Positions 57,531-64,000 of a stretch of DNA of 64,000 bases are shown in pieces. The position numbers and the translations under genes are program-made. Below the pieces are notes generated by a model that was given only the letters and a program-made list of their open reading frames with translations, was not told where the DNA came from and searched no databases. The DNA comes from Cunninghamia lanceolata. Taxonomy: Eukaryota > Streptophyta > Pinopsida > Cupressales > Cupressaceae. Every line of letters starts with the position of its first letter. The first letter of the stretch is position 1. Location of the stretch: contig BSBN01000254.1 of the NCBI GenBank assembly GCA_027924645.1, positions 14,268,501 to 14,332,500 of the forward strand, in the 5' to 3' direction.

Positions 57531-57993
57531 TGGACTCTGGAGTTTGATGGAAGTTGTTCTACCATAGGATCTGGGGTAGGGGTTGTCTTGATTTCAGCTT
57601 ATGGTTACTCTTTCCCTTTTTCTTTCAAACTAGAGTTTGAGAACACAAATAACATAGCCAAGTACAAAGCCTTATTATTGGGCCTCGAATTGGCCAAAGA
57701 AAGGGCATAAAATAGCTGAAAGTCAAAGGGATGCTGAACTAATTGTTAAGTAGGTGAGGAAGTTGTACACAGTCAAAAATGGTAGATTGAGGCATTATCG
57801 TAATAGGGTATGGGATTGTATCGAAGAATTTGATGCTTTTTCCATAGAGGTAATACCCAGAGAACAAAATTCTAGGGCTGACTCTTTAGCTATTTCAACA
57901 TCCCTCCTCCTACCACATCTAGATTTTAAAAACAAACCATATAGGATTGAAGTGGTGTATAGACCCAATGTCCCTGAAAATGTTAATCACTAG
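57531..57993 (+). pseudogene. E8 RNase H-like domain between protease and RT
   Basis: WTLEFDGSCSTIGSGVGVVL (Asp codon at 57546), then NNIAKYKALLLGLELAKERA, where both Glu of the usual AEYEAL have become Lys. After a stop or frameshift near 57708: QRDAELIVK, LRHYRNRVWDCIEEFDAFSI and SRADSLAIS (last catalytic Asp). This is the aRH-type RNase H known from Tat elements. A second, standard RNase H follows RT at about 59290-59545, so E8 has two. In published Tat elements aRH usually follows RT-RH. Here, as in E4, it precedes RT. Confidence 0.84.
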
Positions 57994-58266
57994 CAAGTTT
58001 TCAATTTTAATCAGCAAATTATTTCATTTCTTGAAAAGGCTAAATCTTTTGCCAATATCTTTTTCAAAGGAAGTGATGATGATAGTAATGATGTCCTAGA
58101 GGAAGAAATGAAGACTGCAGGTAGTCCAAGCTCATAAGTCATTCAACTGAAAGGAAATAAGATCCCTAAAGGACTGGTCTCTCTAGAAGATCTTTTTAAT
58201 TGACATGATTAGTACCTTAAAAAGAAGAATAAAGTTTCAATAACCACTACAACCTATTATGACAGG
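57994..58266 (+). other. E8 linker between RNase H-like domain and RT
   Basis: Readable as a polyprotein linker with stops: WQVFNFNQQIISFLEKAKSF, an acidic DDDSNDVLEEEMKT stretch and GNKIPKGLVSLEDLF. E4 matches its first 25 residues before it is cut at 26911. Confidence 0.6.
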
Positions 58267-59290
58267 GTGAATATTGGTACTGAAGCTGAGCCAAAGATTG
58301 TCTGTATTAGTAGATGTTGTTCTAAAGAAGAAAAAGAGCATTTAATTTCTCTGTTGACTAGATACAAAGATGTTTTTTCTTGGTGTTATGCTGATCTTGA
58401 GAGGTTCGAGAATGGAGAAATGCAGCATCATATTCCTTTGAAACCTGGTACCATACCTTTTGACAAAAACAAAGGACTTATAACCCAAAAATAGCTGAAG
58501 CCATTTTTAATGAAATTGACAAAATGTTGAAGGCAAAAATTATCCACCCTATTCACCACTCTACCTGGGTGGCAAATATCGTGCCTGTCAGGAAGAAAAA
58601 TGGGGAGATTCATATTTGTGTGGATTTCAAAAATTTGAATCAAGCTTCCCTAAAAGATAATTATCCCTTGCTAGTTATGGATCATATTTTGCAAACTATT
58701 TCTGGTTCGGAGATGATGTCCATGCTTGATGGGTTTTCAGGATATAACCAAATTGAAGTGGTCCAAGAAGATCAACATAAGATAGCTTTCACTACCCCCA
58801 TTGGAGTATTTGCATATAACAGGATGTCTTTTGGTCTCATAAATGCTAGAGCCACATTCTGAAGAGAAATGGATCTGACTTTCGACAATTTGAAAATTAA
58901 AATCATTGTAGTGTATCTTGATGACCTAACAGCTTTCTCCAAGAAAAGATCTAATCATTTGCATGACTTAGAAGTGGTTTTACAATGGTACAAAGAGAAT
59001 TGTATCTCCCTAAATCCTACGAAGTCAATCTTCACAATCACTGAAGGAAAGCTATTAGGTCATATTGTCTCAAAGGATGGGATAAAAATTGATACAAAAA
59101 GAGTCAAGGCTATTCATCTACTAAGCCTACTTGCAACTAAGAATGACATGAGGTCTTTTTTCGGTCAAGTAAATTTTATGAGAAGATTTGTTCCTGATTT
59201 CCCTGAGCTAACTATACACATTGTAGAAATGATGAAGAACAATCTTGTCTTTAGTTGGAACGCTGAAGGGAAGAAGGTGTTTGAATACAT
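58267..59290 (+). pseudogene. E8 reverse transcriptase (Gypsy)
   Basis: LISLLTRYKDVFSWCYADLE and MQHHIPLKPGTIPFD; frameshift near 58495; IHPIHHSTWVANIVPVRKKN, HICVDFKNLNQASLKDNYPL, MSMLDGFSGYNQIEV (catalytic Asp), FAYNRMSFGLINARATF, a TGA at 58860, then IIVVYLDDLTAFSKKR (catalytic YLDD) and KLLGHIVSKDGIKID, RSFFGQVNFMRRFVPDF. Few lesions; active-site residues are intact. Confidence 0.93.
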
Positions 59291-59560
59291 AAAAAGGGCC
59301 TTTGCTAATGCACCCACACTTGTGCACCTAGATTTCCATAATGATTTTATTATCTATTGTTACGCCTCTAAATATACTTTATTAGCTATATTATTATAGA
59401 AGAATGAACAAGGAATTAAAGCTCCCATTGCTTTCATGAGTGTGCCATTGAAGAACTATGAGCTTAAATACTCTACTCTAGAGAAAAATGCATATGCAGT
59501 GGTGAAGGCACTAAAGAGTTTCAGGTTTATATCCTACATTCGTATACTATGATATATGTT
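59291..59560 (+). pseudogene. E8 RNase H, standard Gypsy domain
   Basis: FEYIKRAFANAPTLVHLDF, FIIYCYASKYTLLAILL (Asp of D-A-S lost: CYAS), a stop pair at about 59398, then KAPIAFMSVPLKNYELKYST and LEKNAYAVVKALKSF. Canonical position after RT. Confidence 0.88.
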
Positions 59561-61035
59561 CCAGAATCTATGGTAAAAAGTATACTAACTCAGCAAGAGA
59601 TTGGGTGTAACAATAGGGGATCTTGGATTGGTAAAGTGCAAGAATATGATGTTGAAATCAAACCTACTAATCTGGTCCAAGGTAAAGGATTGTGTAAAAT
59701 GATTGCTGAAAGTAAGGAGGAAAATAAAGAGGAAATACCCTTGGTTCTTTTGACTAGCAACACTGATGAGTGGTTCTCTGATGTTTCTTACTTCTTAACC
59801 TATGGTGACTATCTATCCCACCTTTCGATAAAGGAAAAGAGAAATCTAAAACTCAAAGCACACAAGTATGTTATTTGGGGAGGTAATTTGTATAAAAGAT
59901 GAATTGATGGAACTTTCCTAAGGTGTGTAGACAAAGATCAATAGAGGAAGCTACTAGAATCTTTCCATAATGAAGCTTGTGGAGGACACTGTTCTATGTT
60001 AGTGACAACTTTCAAGATATTGAGACAATGTTTCTATTGGCCTGGGATGTTAAAAGATGCTTATGAATGGGTATCAAAGTGTGAAAAGTGTTCAAGATTT
60101 ACAGGTAGACCATAGTTAGCCGCCTTGCCTCTGAGGCCAGTAGTCATAGACAAACCTTTTCAGCAATGAGATTTATACTTCACTCAACCAATCAATCCTA
60201 ACTCAAGCACTGGACATAGTCATATCTTGACTGCAACAGATTATTTTACTAAATGGGTAGAAGCTATACTAGTAAAGAGTACTACCTCTGAGGTGGTTTG
60301 TGCTTTTCTAAAGGAAAGCATTATAGTAAGATTTGGTGTGCCTAAGAAACTTGTGATCGATAATGCTTCAATCTTTTCCTATATAAAAATTACTCTCTTC
60401 TGTTATAATTTTGGTATCATCTTATCCCATTCATTTGATTATTACCCACAAGGGAATGGCCAGGAGGAGTCTAGCAACAAAAATCTCATCTCTATTGTTA
60501 AAAATCTAGTTGAAGAAAATTAGAAAGGATGGTATAAACATTTATATGATGCTCTTTGGGCTGATAGGATCACATATAAAAGAGTGATTCATATGTCCAC
60601 TTTCCAACTTGTTTATGGCATTGACAGTGCGATTCCTATTCCCATGGAACTATCTGCATTAAATCTACAAAAGGCAATTAAAGATGAACAATTTCAGTTG
60701 GCCCTAGAAAAGAGGATCTTGTACTTATAATAGCTAGAGGAGCAGAGAGAAATTGCTGTTGATAGGATTGCTAGGCATCAATAGACTATAAAGAAGGTTT
60801 TTGATAAAAAGGCTAAGGAAAGGACTTTTGTTGTGGGAGATTCTACGCTCTTATGGGATAAGAGAAGAGAACTAAAGGGTACACACAAGAAGTTTGATTC
60901 TTTATGGAAAGGCCCCTTCAAAATCAGAGAAGTTGTGGGAGAAAATGCATTTCTATTGGCATATCCTGATGGAACACCATTATCTCTTGCCTATAATGGG
61001 TAGGATTTGAAGTTATGCAATTGGCAGGGTTTCTG
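59561..61035 (+). pseudogene. E8 integrase (Gypsy), broken
   Basis: After a linker (EYDVEIKPTNLVQGKGLCKM), a zinc-binding part: FHNEACGGHCS...CEKCSRF (60059-60100). Core: ILTATDYFTKWVEAI (first Asp, about 60240), KKLVIDNASIFSY (second Asp) and PQGNGQEESSNKNLI (Glu). C-terminal part: WADRITYKRVIHMSTFQLVY, VVGDSTLLWDKRRELKG and LWKGPFKIREVV. Ends LCNWQGF with TGA 61033. About eight stops. No chromodomain. Confidence 0.9.
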
Positions 61036-61199
61036 AGTCTGGTACTGTACCATAGTTTCTTTCCTCTTTTTCTCATTTTTGTTGTGTGTTTCGTTCCATT
61101 TTTGGTGTGACTCTATCACCCTTGGAATGAGACTTGTTCACCATGCTTTGACTAGGTTCTCTGTGTCCTCCCAAGTCCTTGTCCCCAATTAGAGCTAGC
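61036..61199 (+). other. E8 segment between integrase and 3' LTR
   Basis: 164 bp, pyrimidine-rich on the plus strand (TTTCTTTCCTCTTTTTCTC near 61053). I see no purine tract next to the 3' LTR start, so the PPT is either decayed or atypical. Confidence 0.55.
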
Positions 61200-61861
61200 T
61201 ATTGCCCCGAGTTCTATCTTTGTTTTTCCCCTTATAGTTTTCATAGGCCTTATTCATTTATCTTTTCCCTCAGGGTAGTTTTACTTAGTCATTTTTGCAA
61301 GTCAGAAATCCTTTATATCCTGGAACCCAGTGGAGGGTTCACAAGTTTGTGAACCACCCAACCTGCCGACTTGCCTTGAATTTCTAGTACTCCAAGTCTT
61401 TGTTAAAGTCTTCATAAAGGACTTTCCATTGTAGTCAAGGAGTCAGAGATTCTTTAAAGTTTTGAATCTTCGACTCCTAATGCAAAAGTTCATATTCTTC
61501 CTGACTCGTTGACTTTGCATGGTGCACTTTCCTAAGAAGCATTGGCTGCACTGGCATGTTGTACGAAGGAATGACACTTGTCATTATGCATTCAATTTGA
61601 GGTACGTAGGGACATAGTGACACATTTATCAGAGGGAAAGCCGAGGCATGCATTTATGATTTTTAATGATAAACTTGCTGCCAATATTTAATGTCTTTCT
61701 CAGAGGAGTTTATTAGAAGTGACTTGAATTAAAGGTCATGTAAGGTGGTATTATGAGCTGAAGAGTGCGTTATAGAGAAAAGAACAGTTAGCTCCCTATG
61801 TGCAGAATTTTAGCTTAGTTATACTCTTGTAGGTTAGGAAAGCTGGTAAGTGTTCCTTCTC

Positions 61862-61868
61862 TATAAAG
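61862..61868 (+). promoter_or_regulatory. TATA box in E8 3' LTR
   Basis: TATAAAG, same context as 50679-50685. Confidence 0.55.
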
Positions 61869-62009
61869 ACTTCATATCTTCTTGGAGGAGTTAGACATTT
61901 CTATTTCCCATGAATCTACATAACAAATTCTCTGAGTGTTTTGTTTCATTCTCTACTATCCGCACATATCTCTGAGTCTCTCGTTTACTAGTTTTTGGAG
62001 CATACAAAA

Positions 62010-64000
62010 ATGAAATTTAAGTTCCAAGGAGCTCTTGTAGCTTCTGTTTTAGAGAATGGTTTGGCTAGAGTAAAGGATATGAATTTGGGCCATGTTGATT
62101 TAGATGATTTTTGGGGAAGAATATAATCTAAGAAAAGAACTCCTTTATTAGGGAAAATTGTAAGCAGTGGTCTACATAAGGCTGGCGGCTTCCCGCCTGC
62201 TGTGCCTTGTCCTGAGTTAATGGTTGCATGTGCAAATGGTTATTTTCCAGATTCTTAGGAAATAAAAACTCCTAATGGTACTATGGTGCTAAAATTGATT
62301 GTGAGTCTGTTGCTCTAGCTCTAGACTTAAAAGAATTCAAGGATGATGATGATGTTTCTGTGACTTTAGCGTAGAATGTCTACAATGAAAAGAAAGACTA
62401 GTGTCATACATGCATCGCCAAACATTGGTTGGAAGAAGAAAAGACCGAGAAGTCTCAGCTACCTGCTAATTTGAAAAGAAGCCATTTCAAGGAGGAAATC
62501 TCAGATATGATAACCTTGCTAAATAGAGTGATTGCTAGTCTCGAGTCAAAGGTTTTTGAGTTCAGGATGTGTAGGTTTATCCTGTTAATTTGTGGAGATC
62601 ACCAAATTGATTGGCCAAAATCATCGGTAGTTGTCTACATGAGCAGTTGATGAATTTTACATGAAGCACAAACTTCCATATGTGTTTTCAGCTACTTTAC
62701 ATTTTAGCTCGAAAAGAGGTTGCTTGGCTTGGTTTGAGGACCTAGAGGAGTTCTTCAGCGAGCACGCATGCATATCAAATTTTCCCTCAATTGCAAAAGA
62801 ATGAAGGTATTAAAGATTTCCATTTTGTGAATGATGCATTTTCTATGTTGATAGCTAAAAGAATTGATGGCTCAATAGAGAAGAGATTTTTTGTAGAAGC
62901 CTTCTCATTGGTCAAAAGCTTCAGGAGTGTCTATGTTTAATTTGACCACTTCTCTTATTTAAGGATTGGGAGTTATGAAGATGCCCCATTAAAATTGCCT
63001 CGGTACCTTTCTGACAAATTGGTATTATTGGAAGTTTGTCACCAAATGGCTATGGTTAATGTCAAGTATCAGGCAATGAAAAAGAAAGGGTATTCATTTC
63101 CTGTGTCTATGTCCTTCTATTCTTGCAAAAATAATGAAGGTGCTCGGAATGTAGTCAAATTATTGTTTGAGTTTAGGCTTTGTAGTCTATCTCCTCGTGC
63201 ATCATTCGACAGTAAGAATTTTATAAAAGAACATATACATGGAGGGGGATCCTACTTACACATTCTTTAGCTTGAAGATTTTTGGGAGGACTATGTTGAC
63301 AAAAGAGAAGTTTAGAAAAGGAAGTGGATGAGGTTGACTATTGATCAAGTTCGTGCTTTCAAGCTGAATATTCAGGTCCCAGATATGATTGATAATTTTT
63401 TAGATCTTCTGAGTGAAGAATATAGTAAAGTGTCTAGGGAATCCCTGCCCCCAATAGATTGGTTAGTAAAAGAAGTCACATATATTATGTTACTATCATT
63501 TCATGTTTTAAGGAGAACTAAAAAAGTGGTTGCAAGTAAAGTCTAGAGAATGCGCTGGCTCATCGACACCTAACGACTTAGCCTCTCAAAATCAAGCCAG
63601 GTCCCAAACTACCACCTCATGCATTAGAGTAGCTAGTTCAGACCTAGCTCTGCAAAGCATTGGTTTGCAACCAAATGGTGATGGTGAGGGTCCTCCTGAG
63701 GAACTTGGCAAATTGAAGATCGCCTGTGAACAAGATGTTCATGTCACAAAAAGGAATACTAGATTGGAAGCCTTATTATCTAAAGCTGACAATGTGCCCT
63801 CATCAAACAATTAGGCAAGTGATTTTGATTCTTTTATCTTCTCACAATTGAGAGATAATTTATCACATTCATTACTTAGTCCACCAAATTCCCCATATCA
63901 GAAAGAGATGCCTGGGCAAAACCCTCATCCTACACCAATAGTGACGACTATTGATGTTGCCAATGCACCAATCTCATCCCCAAACTGGTTAAAGAAGGTA
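62010..64000 (+). pseudogene. E8 LTR-encoded accessory protein, 3' copy (partial)
   Basis: Starts MKFKFQGALVASVLENGLAR at ATG 62010. It has its own stops (in GRI-SKKR near 62126 and DS-EIKT near 62256, each CAA to TAA/TAG against the 5' copy) and an extra A in an A-run near 63520 that shifts the frame. Open segments 62429-62650, 62995-63270, 63328-63546 and 63530-63814 match the 5' copy with conservative changes. It is intact at several places where the 5' copy has stops (IDWPKSS, DLLSEEYSK, LTIDQVRAF). The end lies beyond the window. Confidence 0.72.

Larger units (their letters stand above)
50017..64000 (+). mobile_element. E8: Ty3/Gypsy Tat-like element with ORF-bearing giant LTRs (3' end beyond window)
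   Basis: 5' LTR 50017-54852, PBS 54859-54876, gag, protease, RNase H-like domain, RT, RNase H, integrase (to 61035), 3' LTR from 61200 to beyond the window. The first 2.8 kb of the two LTRs align from TGTTGCCCTGAG / TATTGCCCCGAG onward. The PBS TGGCGACTCTACTGGGGA resembles a tRNA-Arg complement, as reported for Ogre/Tat elements. All polyprotein segments carry stops or frameshifts. No clear PPT is visible before the 3' LTR. Inserted in the E6 3' LTR. Confidence 0.88.
61200..64000 (+). repeat. E8 3' LTR, first 2.8 kb (continues beyond window)
   Basis: Starts TATTGCCCCGAG and runs parallel to 50017-52840 with scattered substitutions and a few single-base indels. Includes TATAAAG at 61862 and the second ORF copy. 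Confidence 0.88.

Overview
The window is 64 kb of plant nuclear DNA made almost entirely of nested LTR retrotransposons. I found no convincing host gene, rRNA, tRNA or CRISPR. Evidence for a plant: Ty1/Copia and Ty3/Gypsy polyproteins of plant type, primer-binding sites complementary to plant initiator tRNA-Met (TGGTATCAGAGC) and apparently to tRNA-Arg (TGGCGACTC...), a chromodomain-like tail on one Gypsy integrase, and long (TA)n tracts. The gene-free, deeply nested and heavily decayed content suggests a large genome. A gymnosperm is plausible, but that is an inference.

Layout (E names are mine). 1-1780: unassigned AT-rich DNA. E1 (1786-9049, minus): complete but decayed Copia element with 1.34-1.38 kb LTRs and TSD TATAT. 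9055-10622: unassigned, with degenerate repeats. E2 (10623-21701, minus): old Copia remnant with 430-bp LTRs. Its 3' LTR is split by E3 (10703-18186, minus; TSD CTAGA). E3 is a young non-autonomous element with 1.09 kb LTRs, no pol, a coiled-coil/CCHC gag-like ORF and a 1068-codon accessory ORF broken only by two nonsense codons. 21702-23580: unassigned, with a degenerate repeated motif.

From about 23.6 kb to the window end there is one nest. E4 (about 23.6-26.91 kb, plus) is a Gypsy Tat-like fragment. It is cut at 26911 by E5 (26911-28215, minus), part of a giant LTR of the E8 family. E5 is cut at 28216 by E6 (28216 to beyond 50016, plus), a Gypsy chromovirus with 4.8-kb LTRs. E6 carries E7 (39209-46681, plus; a Copia element, TSD ACTTT) next to its chromodomain region, and its 3' LTR is cut at 50017 by E8 (50017 to beyond 64000, plus). 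E8 is a Tat-like Gypsy element with LTRs of about 4.84 kb.

The two most unusual things are (1) E8, whose LTRs contain a long accessory ORF, present in both LTRs and in the third copy E5, downstream of a TATA box; and (2) E3, which carries a large accessory ORF in place of pol. The E8 and E3 accessory proteins look similar in overall plan (globular part, charged low-complexity middle, C-terminal coiled coil). In addition, E8 and E4 have an RNase H-like domain between protease and RT, which is not the usual order. Pol genes of E1, E4, E6, E7 and E8 are all broken by stops and frameshifts. Only ORF1 of E3 is intact.
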